Below, in pieces: positions 1 to 34,491 of a DNA stretch of 64,000 nucleotides. The notes beneath the pieces are model-generated. The model was not told the origin of the DNA and did not search any database. It was given only the letters and a program-made list of their open reading frames with translations. Position 1 is the stretch's first letter, and each line of letters starts with the position of its first letter. Source of the stretch: Asterias amurensis (lineage: Eukaryota > Echinodermata > Asteroidea > Forcipulatida > Asteriidae); contig NC_092649.1 of assembly GCF_032118995.1 (NCBI RefSeq), positions 29,650,927 to 29,714,926 of the forward strand. Direction: 5' to 3'. The position numbers and the translations under genes are program-made.

Positions 1-349
1 GGTCCCTTGTTTGTTACTCTCTCTCTGAGTCTGACTCGTCTCTGCTCGTGTCACGACACAACAATGTCAATGCTTACAACATGGTCCCACATGACATGGA
101 GGTATTTCTACCTCCATGATTGAACCGTTGACATTCATTCATCCCCCCGTGTGGTGTGTTACACTGGAAATCAGCCATTTGATTGCCCAACCCCCCAAAA
201 CGCTTAACTGACACTCATCTTCCCACCCCCTCCAAATTGTAAACTCTGGCACCGCCCCCTGTGGGTTTTTTTTTTGGGGGGGGGGTCGGGGTGAGATTGA
301 AGTCTTTGTGAATGTTAATATAGACTGCCTGAAATGATACTGAAACTTT
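1..349. other. No gene seen; low-complexity upstream sequence
   Basis: No recognisable coding exon. The stretch contains a homopolymer block of T followed by G around 264-285 and CT-rich sequence near the left edge. It precedes the tandem array. Confidence 0.4.
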
Positions 350-1302
350 CGAAAAAAGGTTGAGGCCTTACCTCTATCTTAGAACATGCTTGTTATTTGG
401 GAACATGTCACTGATTCAACCATTCAACCAACACAATTGCCACAAAGTTCAAGTTTCACAGTCAGACCATAGAAGAAAAATTAACGGTGAACTAGACGAG
501 CCCCCTCACCGGCCTCATTGTGTCAATCAAGCAAATATTTATCTCGCTCGAAGAAAAATTAACGGTGAACTAGTCGAGCGCCCTCACCCAGCCTGTCAAT
601 CATGCAATTCATCTCGTTCTCATGGATTTGCTCGTCCCCAAAGGTACACTCTTGTGTGCATGTTGCACTGTTTGCAGAGGTATGACTTAGAGCGCGGGGT
701 CGATGGAAATTTTAGGCAAAAAGAAGAAATTTTTATTCTCGCATTTCTAAAAAATAAATGGGCAACTTTTGAAAAGAATTTTGAGGCCTTTATTCTATCT
801 TTGAACATGCTTATGATTTGGGAACATGTCACTGACACTGATTCAACCAACACAAATCCTAACGGTACCTTTTTTGCTACAAAGTTAAAGTTTCTAACTG
901 ATGCATACGCCACTACAGGCTAAGTTTTCATAGTACAGCACATTCAGATAGAAGACAACTAGTGAACTAGTCGAGCCCCTTGCACTGGCCTCATTGTGTC
1001 CATCATGCAATATATATCTTAGACTAGGCCTCGCTGCCTGCATGCCTTTATCCACAAGGATAAAGACAGGTCCCCGCCGCTAAATCCAGTGATTGATCCC
1101 TCCATTCAATACAATGGTATCTTTGGAAGCGTGCAGTGACAAGCTTTCCATGCCCACTAAGTACATGCCGCCTAGCCTGTTGTCGCGTATCTCTATGTGA
1201 AATGAGGGAGGTCAAATGTCAAACTACACAGCGGTTTTTGATGCCGGTCTCTGGCGTTCATTACCAACCTCGAAGAATGACGTCAGACGTTCAGGCTATA
1301 TT

Positions 1303-1565
1303 GGGGGCGTTCGTTTAGCTTCCCTGGGTTGCCCTCGGTCTGCCTCGGTCATTTGAATAGCTTTGACAAGTTGACGGGGCTCAACCGGGTCAGGGCCCCC
1401 AGTGCCCTGCTTGTGGAGCGGGTCACTTGGGGGTGACTTGAGATGATGCATGCCGTCACCACGAGAGGGCGAGTGTCAGTGACCATTCAATTAGCTCTTG
1501 TTGGGGCCGGCTCACCCCGAGTGAGCTCTGCGTGGTCGACCCAGGGAAGCTTAGCGAACGCACCC
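1303..1565 (+). mobile_element. Short MITE with ends like GGGTGCGTTCGTTTAGCTTCCC
   Basis: The left end contains GCGTTCGTTTAGCTTCCC and the right end contains GGGAAGCTTAGCGAACGC, an inverted pair. The reverse complement of the sequence at 51103-51359 aligns with this block from end to end, including GTGCCCTGCTTGTGGAGCGG, so this is a dispersed family. ATT on both sides may be a 3 bp target duplication, which would suit a PIF/Harbinger-type element, but the distant copy does not show it clearly. No coding capacity is seen. Confidence 0.7.
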
Positions 1566-2875
1566 ATTTATCTCGCTTGAAGACAAATTTTAACGACGAA
1601 CTAATCGAGCGCCCTCACCCGGCTCGTCAATCATGCATTTCATCTCATTCTCAGTTATTTGCTCGTCCCCACATGCCCAGAGAGGTCCTCTTGTGTGTTG
1701 CACTATTTGCAAGTATGACTCGGAGCGTGTAGTCAATGGAATGTTTAGGCAAAAAGATTACTCGTATTTCTACAATAATTATTTTATTTTGAAGCGTTGA
1801 ACAAGCAAGAAGCATTGAAAAAATAAATGGGCAACTTTTGTAAAGGATTTTGAGGCCTTAACTCTTTCTTAGAACATGCTTGTGATTTGGGACCATGTCA
1901 CTAATTCAACCAACGAATTTATAGTATATTTGATTCAACCAGCTACCTCCATGATTCAACCAACACAAATCCTAAGTTTCTAAAATTAACATAGTGCATG
2001 CTAATGTATGAAGCCATGAATACAGCACACACATTCTGATAGAAAGAAAATTAACGGTGAACTAGTCGAGCCCCCTCACCGGCCTCATTGTGTCAACCAT
2101 GCAATATTTATTTCGCTTGAAGAAAAATTAACGGTGAACTAGTCGAGCGCCCTCACCCGGCCTGTCAATCATGCAATTCATCTCGTTCTCATTGATTTGC
2201 TCGTCCCCAAAGGTACACTCTTGTGAGCATGTTGCACTGTTTGCAGAGGTATGACTTAGAGCGCGGGGTCGATGGAAATTTTAGGCAAAAAGAAGAAATT
2301 GTTATTCTCGCATTTCTAAAAAATAAATGGGCAACTTTTGAAAAGGATTTTTAGGCCTTTCTTCTATCTTTGAACATGCTTTTGATTTGGGAACATGTCA
2401 CTGACACTGATTCAACCAACAAATCCTAACGGTACCTTTTTTGCCACAAAGTTAAAGTTTCTACTTGATGCATACGCCACTACAGGCTAAGTTTTCATAG
2501 TAGTACAGCACATTCAGATAGAAGACAACTAGTGAACTAGTCGAGCCCCTTGCACTGGCCTCATTGTGTCCATCATGCAATAAATATATCTTAGACTAGG
2601 CCTCGCTGCCTGCATGCCTTTATCCACAAGGATAAAGACAGGTCCCCGCCGCTAAATCCAGTGATTGATCCCTCCATTCGATACAATGATATCTTTGGAA
2701 AGGTGCAGTGACGAGCTTTCCATGCCCACTGAGCTACATGCCGACTAGCCTGTTGTCGCGTATCTCTGTGTGAAATGAGGGAGGTCAAATGTCAAACTAC
2801 ACGGCAGTTTTTGATGCCGGTCTCTGGCGTTCATTACCAACCTCGAAGAATGACGTCAGACGTTCAGGCTATATT

Positions 2876-3135
2876 GGGGGCGTTCGTTTAGCTTCCCTGG
2901 GTTGCCCTCGGTCTGCCTCGGTCATTCGAATAGCTTTGACCAGTTGACGGGGCTCAACCGGGTCAGGGCCCCCAGTGCCCTGCTTGTGGAGCGGGTCACT
3001 TGGGGGTGACTTGAGATGATGCATGCCGTCACCACGAGAGGGCGAGTGTCAGTGACCGTTCAATTAGCTCTTGTTGGGGGCTCACCCCGAGTGAGCTCTG
3101 CGTGGTCGACCCAGGGAAGCTTAGCGAACGCACCC
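2876..3135 (+). mobile_element. Second copy of the GTTCGTTTAGCTTCCC MITE
   Basis: Nearly identical to the block at 1303-1565 and at the equivalent place in the next tandem unit. It was therefore carried along by the tandem duplication rather than inserted independently. Confidence 0.7.
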
Positions 3136-4219
3136 ATTTATCCCGCTTGAACAAAAATTTTAACGGTGAACTAATTGAGCGCCCTCACCCGGCTCGTCAA
3201 TCATGCATTTCATCTCATTCTGTTATTTGCTCGTCCCCACATGCCCAGAGAGGTCCACTCTTGTGTGTTGCACTATTTGCAAGTATGACTCAGAGCGCGT
3301 AGTCAATGGAATGTTTAGGCAAAAAGATTGCTCGTATTTCTACAATAATTATTTTATTTTGAAGCGTTGAACAAGAAAGAAGCATTGAAGAAATAAATGG
3401 GCAACTTTTGTAAAGATATTTGAGGCCTTAACTCTTTCTTAGAACATGCTTGTGATTTGGGACCATGTCACTGATTCAACCAACGAATTTAAAGTATATT
3501 TGATTCAACCAACACAAATCCTAAGTTTCTAAAATTAACATAGTGCATGCATATGTAAACCAGCCATGAATACAGCACACACATTCTGATAGAAAGAAAA
3601 TTAACGGTGAACTAGTCGAGCCCCCTCACCGGCCTCATTGTGTCAACCATGCAATGTTTATTTCGCTTGAAGAAAAATTAACGGTGAACTAGTCGAGCGC
3701 CCTCACCCGGTCTGTCAATCATGCAACTCATCTCGTTCTCATGGATATTTGCTCGTCCCCAGAGGTCCACTCTTGTGAGCATGTTGCACCGTAGGTATGA
3801 CTTAGAGCGCGCGGGGTCGATGGAATCTTTAGGTAAAAAGAAATATTGTTACTCGTATTTCTACAACGAAGCTTTTAAAGAAGCATTGAAATAAATAAAT
3901 GGGCAACTTTTGCGCATGTCAGTAACTTTTCATAATATTTTTGTTACCATAACTTTGTAGTAATATACCTGCGTTACATTTGTTGATTGTATGCAATTCA
4001 TGTCGTGTAATTTATATATATATTATTATAGGAACCCTTTTTGTTTCGAATAATAGTAATGTGCGACGACGAACTATTTTTTTTATGTGATCGCACAATG
4101 ACACATGCGCGCGCACGCGTACTTACATAATTTTAGCCACTTTTCGACGATGATGAGGTGACGATTGTTAAAAGTTTGACTTAATAAAATTGGGCAGTTT
4201 GCCACTTTTTCCTTTCAAT

Positions 4220-27601
<23,382 letters not shown>

Positions 27602-27979
27602 TGATGACGGTACAGCCATTTCCTCAGCACTGCTATCTTTTTGTTGTATGCTACAGTATCTGAACAGTATCTTAGTTCATGATACTGTGTTTTTATGATC
27701 ATGCCAATTTGACTTATGTAATTATTTTGTCCAGTAATATAAAGATACTAGTAGGGTTGTTTGGAAATGGTAGAGGTTTCCAGTTTAATGTTTGCCAATC
27801 ATCTTTCTTGGCTCCAAATCTAAACCAGGAGATTGTTTTTTAATGCTGCTTTCCAGGTTGTTTTGTAACTTTGATGTGATCCCTGCTTATGATACGGCAG
27901 TTATAGGTTGAATGGCTTCTGACTGGGATCCCCGAACAAAATATTGGCAACATAGGGAGACTGCCAACATTAGAGCTAG

Positions 27980-28215
27980 ATTGTTCAGTTGGTAGAGCAT
28001 CGGTGTGGCCAGAGATTCTTTCCCACATACGATGGATTGTGTAGCAATTTTGTCTGATAGTGCCCTCTTTTGAATCAACTTCTAGCCCATGTTAATTTAC
28101 TGTAAGGGGGACACACAAAATCCCCCAACACCGGCATGTTAACCTGGAGGTTACAGGTTCAAGGTTCAAATCCCGCTCTATTCAATTCTTCTTTGTTCAA
28201 TTCACAAAGAAGTTA
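27980..28215 (+). repeat. tRNA-derived SINE, interrupted
   Basis: The A-box-like TTCAGTTGGTAGAGCATCGG and the B-box block ACAGGTTCAAGGTTCAAATC are about 170 bp apart. About 120 bp of other sequence sits between the two halves of one tRNA-like head. GTTAACCTGGAGG is shared with the SINE at 44925-45060. Confidence 0.55.
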
Positions 28216-28341
28216 AGACGATAACAAACATTTATGAAACTTGTTCTGGCATCAAGTGATCAGTATTGCCTCTTGCATTTACGCCACTGTGGTTTGTAGT
28301 TGTGACCTTATTGCAGAGAGGCTGGAGAGGCAATTTGTTGC

Positions 28342-28394
28342 TCTCCCATGACCTATTGACAATACCCGCTGGTATTGTCAAAAGGTCATGGGAG
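28342..28394. repeat. Short hairpin
   Basis: CTCCCATGACCTATTGACAA pairs with TTGTCAAAAGGTCATGGGAG, with one bulge, around a loop of about 13 bp. Confidence 0.6.
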
Positions 28395-30252
28395 ATATTC
28401 AAATTGCGTAGTCGCCAGTAACAGGCATGCGCAGCTACAACTCCGAATAGGCTAATTCATTTCCTCAGGTTCACACCCTTCAGAATTATTCCTAACACCA
28501 TCTTCTTTTATTATAGACTTGCCAGTGGTGCTGGTGTTGTGTCCAATAATGTCCAAGCAGTGTTGTAGTTGAGTATTTTTCAGACCAGCATCAATCCTGC
28601 CAAGCACTGATAAGATGGCTGATAAGTTCTCAAGTATGAGTACTTGGGTCATCGTGTACGAGGACAAGTACAAATGTCTGTGTACCAAGTTTGAGTCCAA
28701 CAGCCAAGTACAAAAAAAAATGCAAAGTGAGGTATTCAAATTTTGTATTTTGTTTTACCAATTTTTTATTATTTGCTTATTACAATTATTTCTTCCAAAC
28801 ATGAATACGTCATAGACGTCGTCAATTTAATTATACAAATGTTCAAAGTGCTGCTGCCTTAAAACCCTTTCGGATTTATCATGTATATTCCTGTGTTATA
28901 ATTTAATCTTTTAGTGATGTTGAACATGAAAATAGTGAGGATGTTGTTCTTCTTGAATGTTTTCTTTCCAATGCATGCAAAAATCTAGTATACAGTTTTG
29001 ATAAAAGCTAGCTCAAGGAATACTTTGGGTAGGGAAGTATTTTGGTTTGCAATGTCACTGATAGTCAGTTGCAAGCTCTGTAAAGGAGACGGTCGGCACA
29101 CAATGAATTTAAAAAATGGATTGGATTATTGCCAAGAAATTGGAGATGAGAAATTTATGATTTTATCAAAATTTAAATCCTGCTCTCTCATCCACTTCTG
29201 TAGAGCTGATTATACTAATTACAGAGGCTCCTTTAAATTCAGGGGTTGCCATGAGATGGAAATGCCATTATTTCAACATTCCTCCTAAAACTTGGCTCCT
29301 AGTTTCAGATTGTTTTGTCAGCATCGACTAAAACAGTTTACGTATTTTTGAAATGGCCATGGCTATTTCTATGAGGGCTGTAGGCAGCCATGGACTGATA
29401 GTAAAGTTTAGTTTTAAAATCTGATAAATCTAGTTTTCTTTTTGTACACAACTATTGGATTCCTTGCACCTTACTTCATGAATCAGGGTAAGTGTGTAGA
29501 GGTTTGGTTCCATAAATTGCACAACACTGTAATAACTTACATATGGATGTATTGACTGTTAATTGGGTCTATACTCCAATATTGCAGCATTCACAAATGG
29601 ACAACGCGGAAATTGAAATCTTCAAAATGCTCATTGAGTCATGTCCTTGGGTTTTGGAGATTTTTTTTTATATTTTTATCTTTTTGGGCATTTCAGAAAA
29701 ATAATTTTGCAGGGTTCTTATTGCCATTGACAAGTTATACCAAGGAGGCTTTGGGATGGAACTTGCACTACTTTCAGGGTCATTACCTAAGTATACCCTT
29801 CCTTCAAGCACAACTTTATCGTATGTATTGTTTAGAGCTTAGAGAGATTTTCAGGAAATGATGCTAATTTAAGACAACAGTTTTCCACTTTTAAGTAGCT
29901 TTATATTTGCAGAGAAGTAGTTTTGAGCAGCGATGTATAAAAATTGACTTTGTATATAATTTCAGCCTACGAATATTTGTAATTACAAAAAAAATGACTT
30001 ACGGGTGAAGCAATTCAAATATGAAGTTTGTCGCTTGTTATTTTATTTTCATTTTGAATTCAAACATATTATACAATAATTGAACGTTGTGATCGTAGAC
30101 TATCCAACGCCCTCATTGGTTGAGAGTCACACATGTGTGTCTCTCTCTGCCCACACCACTCGACAGAGATGATGTTGGTGGAAGTGTTGTGTCAAACAGC
30201 TTCTGCAGCTCTTTGCCATAAGATGCATGAGCCACAGACGAAGAGACCAGAG

Positions 30253-30440
30253 TCTAATTTCATAAAGCCTGTAAGCACAAAAATGTGCTAAGCACAGAAA
30301 AGTACTGCTTATCAAAAACAGGTTACTAGCCCAAATTACATTAAGTTTACAGTGTTGTGACGAGTGCCCCACTTGATTTTTGCTTTTAAAAGACATATTT
30401 CAAGCAAAATATGATCGACAGCTTTATGAAATTAGGCTCA
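30253..30440. mobile_element. MITE of the TTTCATAAAGC family
   Basis: Left CTAATTTCATAAAGC and right GCTTTATGAAATTAG are perfect inverted ends. Internal GTAAGCACAAAAATGTGCTA and GGTTACTAGCC recur in related copies at 41617-41800, 42187-42360 and 47033-47581. Confidence 0.7.
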
Positions 30441-30713
30441 TGTCATTAGGATTGATTCCTGTTCTTCGTCTACACAAAGTATCTAAACATTGTTTTTAAG
30501 ACTTTGGGTTTGGGATTGAGTTGGTCCAGCAAATCACAGTGAAGGTTCTAACTTGCCCCAAACTATAACAGGCCTTATATTTGGATTTAATAAGAAGCGG
30601 ACATTGCAACACATCTTGTGCAGACAACTCGAGGCTATAGCGTGAGGTTCTCAACTGCTTGGAACACCGAATTATTAAATGGTTTCTTGACCAGAAGGCT
30701 CTGGAGTTGGGTT

Positions 30714-33700
30714 CTAAACTGCTAAACTGACTGGAACTACAAATTGTTGAACGGTTTCCAGATAAGAAGGAACCACGTATTTGTCCATTTCACTGTGGGC
30801 GACCCAGGCATAGTCCTCTATCACATTCTTGTTTATTTGTACATCTCCAGTCATCAATCTTGCTTTGAAGAAAAAGATCTGAAAATAATAACAGATTTTT
30901 TCAATTAGGAAACAATTATGGATATGTTCGCTTATATCGGCATGTCCTACTTTGTTTGGGCCACTGTTGGAACAAATAAAGCTCTCAACCCTTGTCAGTT
31001 TCTGGAGTGGCAATATGGGTGTCACAGATTGTTTACACGTACAAATCAATGCCAGGGAAGTGTGGCTTGGGTCTTTGCACCATTAAGTGCATAATAGGAG
31101 ATTCAGGCATATTTAAGAGTGTAACTAGAAGATGTTTTTAAACTTGACAAGTTGGTTCTTCATGTTTGACCTCTACAAGAAACCCACAGCCACTCAACAA
31201 GATCTTGAACTCATTTATATCTTCCTTTCACTCATACCACTCATTCTGTGAACAGGGGTGCATTTTCGCGGCTGTAATCAATAGCTGTTTCGGACAATGA
31301 TCAACCAATGGCAAGTTGAATCGAAACAGTTATTTGTTACAACTGCGAAAAACACCCCAGGATTCCTGGTGTGTGGATTAATTCACACTGATCCATTGAG
31401 GTCTTAAAACAGTGTTTTCCGTAATCACTGTAGGTAAATACACAATGCGGTCTTTGTTGTTAGGTTCAGTGTTTCAAATGACAAACCTTGGCTCCTTTGA
31501 CTCCGCTCTCTCGTTGCATATCCAGTGGGTAGCTATACTTGAAGCAGGCACTGGGGGCATTGCCAAAGAAATGAGCTCTCATGTCACGCATGCTCTGTGG
31601 GCCGCATTGTGATGCCAGAACACGCCCAGCAGTCTGAAAATACACAATTAGATACTGGTTTAAGGTTTTTCAGTTTATGATGTGGAATTGAAGATAAAAC
31701 AGAACCTGGTGTTCAAACAGAGCTTCTTTTTTGTGTCCAGAATCAATAGAGACGTTGCTAATATAAAGTCCAAACAATGGAAGAACGAAGAGAAGTCCTT
31801 GATTTACGGGATAGACAAACGTGTGATTATGGGTGTCACATTGCTGTTGCTGTTGATGACAGCTGGTCTCGCCTTAACAAGCAGCTGTTCTCTCTTTTAA
31901 AGGGGTGGGGTGGGATTTGTGTTTGGGGGCATCAGTTGTTAATCTTTGTGTTAATTTCCCACCATACAAGGTTTCATACTTACGAAATGGCAGTAAAATC
32001 AACCTTCATTTCGAGAGACATTAATTTGTTCTGGATATTTTGTGTGCAATGAAAAGTAAATTCATTCAAATCCTGTAAGATTCAAGATAAAATTGTACAA
32101 TGAAAACAAACCTCCCGCATCGTTTCCCCTTCTTGTCTGGCACCTTGTGGCATCATCCACATGCTTTTATCTCCCACTTTGCACTTGACAAGCAGCACCA
32201 GCTTATCCATGAGTTTCCTTTGAAGGCTTTGTGGATCATCAATATCTGTACGGAAATCAAACGTGAGGTTTTGAAAATGCAACATGCAGCAGTTGACCTG
32301 GTGTGTTGACACAGTACCTGCTGCTAAACATAGGATTCGAACTGCCTCTAGCCACCGGGCAATCTCAGTGGTCTAGTTGGTATGACAGTGCTTTAGAATT
32401 GCAAAAGTCGTGGGTTTGAATCCCACCCGAGTAGTATGCCTGTGATTCTTTTCACAGAACTCGGGTAAGTACCGAGTATACAGTACTAAACATATGTCAG
32501 TGTATTTGGGTAAAAAAACGAAATGAATATTCTTTATCCCTGATGCAAATTTAACATCTATTAAGATGTGTCTATTTAATCAAAGTCTTAAAGACTTACC
32601 TGATGTACAACTTGCTGGTTTAAACTGATTGAATTCCTCCATGTATCTATCCTCCATGTCTAGAGCTGAGATGAGCTCACTGGTTTGATCATCTTCATCA
32701 TCATCAACAAGGCCACTTTGTCTTCTCTTGATCCTCTCTCTAAGAAAAGGAACAAGAAACCAATCAAGAAATCATCAATAAGCAGTTGAATACTTCAGAT
32801 GTATAAATTTAAATTACGCTTATTCATAGTGGTTTCTATCGTAACATTCGATAGCTGTGGACCCTGGTTGGAATTTCACCCCAGAATGGAGGTCATTACC
32901 AGAAAGTTATATAAGATGACAAATTTATCTCTTACTTGTCTTGAATAACTTGCATCTCATGACTGGACAGTAAACTATTCTCCAGCTCTACAGTCTCCTG
33001 CATGGTCATGTATTCGGTCTCAATCTGTGTGAGCTCCTGGGAAACTACAGGGTAACGCTCTAAACAGACAGCACTCATCAGATCCCATCTTGGACTCTTT
33101 GATTCTGATGGCGCTGATGGTACAGATGAAGAATAACGACAGCGTGGGTGGGAAGACTTCCTGATACGATGATGAGGTAATCTTGGGATGGATGATGCTG
33201 CTGCAGTGAAGAAGAGCAAAATATATGACATTTAAGACTAACGGATCATTTTGAAATTGAATGTTTAAATCAGATTTTGTTTATATTTCTTGACGCCCAG
33301 TAGGCCTTTGTTGATATTATTAAACAGTAATTATTTGGAACAAATAAACACCTGACCCAGTTTGTGCATGCTAACAAAACAAGCCTGTAGTCTGGAGGAA
33401 GAATCATGAGGCCTAGGGGAGTGGATCAACTTCTTCTCAGCAACAAGGTCAACCAATACGCCATTTTGAGATAATATGGTTGACATAATTACTATAAATA
33501 ATACTAAGACTTTGGCAAGTCTGTCTGTAGAACTATGATGTTCATTCCGCTAGCTAAAAGTATAGCAGAACGAACCTCATAAAGTCATAGTTCTAGGTAG
33601 GAGTACATCCAACCAATCCAAGGGTCAACACATGGTCAACATGTCAAGATAGGACCAAGGCAAGGGCCCAAAGCCCCAAGGGATGAGCGCACAACAACAG

Positions 33701-34187
33701 TCAGTATTTACAATTACACTAACTCTCGAGTCTTGGGGCTCTTTTTATGCCACAGAATACTTGCCATTTTGAGCAAATACTTAATAATTGTGACATTAAC
33801 TCTATTGTATTAAAGGGCATGTTTATCAATAAAATTAATAAGCACATATTAAGATTGTAAGAGATTTCTGGTCATTTTGGGGGCGTAATAATATTTGTTA
33901 TATAAATCACACTGGTCTGAAGTGATAGCGCCCTCACTCGAACTAAAACAACCATGTTCTCGCGCGTGTGTGTGCGATTGAAACTGAACGAGTTTAAAAT
34001 GAGCTTTTCGTTAACAATACAACGACTAATGTTTTCATTTTTTCGAAATATAGATATGCTGAGCTTTGTTTTCATATTAATTTATTAAAACTATGTAAAT
34101 CTTACCTCGAACACTTGTAACCGAAAGACATTTTAAACTCAGATGTCGAAAAATAGCAATACTGGGCGCAGCCATCTTGGATGACAT
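30714..34187 (-). CDS. MRPL46: Mitochondrial large-subunit ribosomal protein mL46, six exons
   Basis: Component of the mitochondrial ribosome large subunit, with a catalytically inactive Nudix-like fold. Exons in coding order: 34187-34106, 33200-32936, 32739-32600, 32245-32112, 31633-31487, 30878-30714. Two in-frame ATGs are possible: 34187 (MSSKMAAPS, 310 aa) or 34175 (MAAPSIAIFRH, 306 aa). The second resembles the human start MAAP. The N-terminus is rich in R and S with few acidic residues, as in a mitochondrial presequence. Family landmarks: WDLMSAVCLERYPVVSQEL, RKLMDKLVLLVKCKVGD, MWMMPQGARQEGETMRE, HFFGNAPSACFKYSYP and FFFKARLMTGDV. Human MRPL46 is 279 aa and colinear. All junctions are GT-AG with agreeing phases. 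The gene is divergent from CXXC1. Confidence 0.93.
31255..31358. repeat. Hairpin MITE in the last MRPL46 intron
   Basis: Left GGGGTGCATTTTCGCGGCTG and right AACTGCGAAAAACACCCC are imperfect inverted ends. AGCTGTTTCG and CGAAACAGTT extend the stem. Confidence 0.6.
32330..32530 (+). repeat. tRNA-derived SINE
   Basis: The head reads TCAGTGGTCTAGTTGGTATG (A-box) and GTGGGTTTGAATCCCACCC (T-arm/B-box, with a perfect stem). It is followed by a non-tRNA body containing CACAGAACTCGGGTAAGTAC. It lies in an MRPL46 intron in the opposite orientation to the gene. Confidence 0.65.
33201..34105 (-). other. MRPL46 intron 1
   Basis: Phase 1 intron of about 905 bp. I see no gene or clear transposon in it; sequence around 33600-33700 is CAAGG-rich. 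Confidence 0.5.
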
Positions 34188-34491
34188 TTCTTTTGAAATT
34201 TAAGTTTCTTTTCATAATGTATTTGTACTATTTTTTCATATTTTCGATTGAAAATTATATACGTATCATTAAAAAAAATTTAATCAAAATATAAGTTTAC
34301 TTTAAAAAAATTTTCAGCCAAAACTCATAAACACTTATTTTCATGTATATCATGGTAAGCTTATTGGTACTTGAATTGCATACACAACAATCGATGACGT
34401 ATACACAACGCGAAGTTCCACTCTCTTGTTTTGAAATGCCAAAATTTCATTAATTGCAATATTTCACAAGTTTATTTCCAAAAAAGACATC
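34188..34491. promoter_or_regulatory. Shared bidirectional promoter region, MRPL46 and CXXC1
   Basis: The two start codons are about 305 bp apart on opposite strands, so both 5' UTRs and both promoters must fit here or overlap. The sequence is AT-rich with no obvious TATA box at a fixed distance. A single region driving two housekeeping genes is inferred from spacing alone. Confidence 0.6.

Larger units (their letters stand above)
350..3920. repeat. Tandem array of a 1.55-1.57 kb unit, about 2.25 copies
   Basis: The same landmark (TTAACGGTGAACTAG followed by TCGAGCCCCCTCACC, with one mismatch in the first copy) opens units at about 476, 2047 and 3597, giving periods of about 1570 and 1550 bp. 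Other landmarks repeat at the same spacing: GTGGTCGACCCAGGGAAGC at 1531 and 3101, and CACTGGCCTCATTGTGTCC near 991 and 2561. Within a unit a smaller motif (GAACTAGTCGAGC-like) recurs several times, so the unit is itself composite. The third copy is partial and stops near 3920, about 300 bp before the RBM5-like start codon. Short open frames here (for example 360-923 and 1532-1732) look like by-products: they resemble nothing known and drift between copies. Confidence 0.85.
27602..30713. other. Intergenic region between RBM5-like and MRPL46
   Basis: The two genes converge here. I see the RBM5-like 3' UTR without a clear AATAAA, a split SINE (27980-28215), a hairpin (28342-28394) and a MITE (30253-30440). 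TTTATT at 30042-30047 could be the MRPL46 poly(A) signal read on the minus strand. The other open frames have no recognisable content. Confidence 0.5.

Noticed and set aside
360-923. 187-codon open frame as a gene
   Set aside because: It lies in the 1.55 kb tandem array, its frame is not kept in the other copies, and it matches nothing known.
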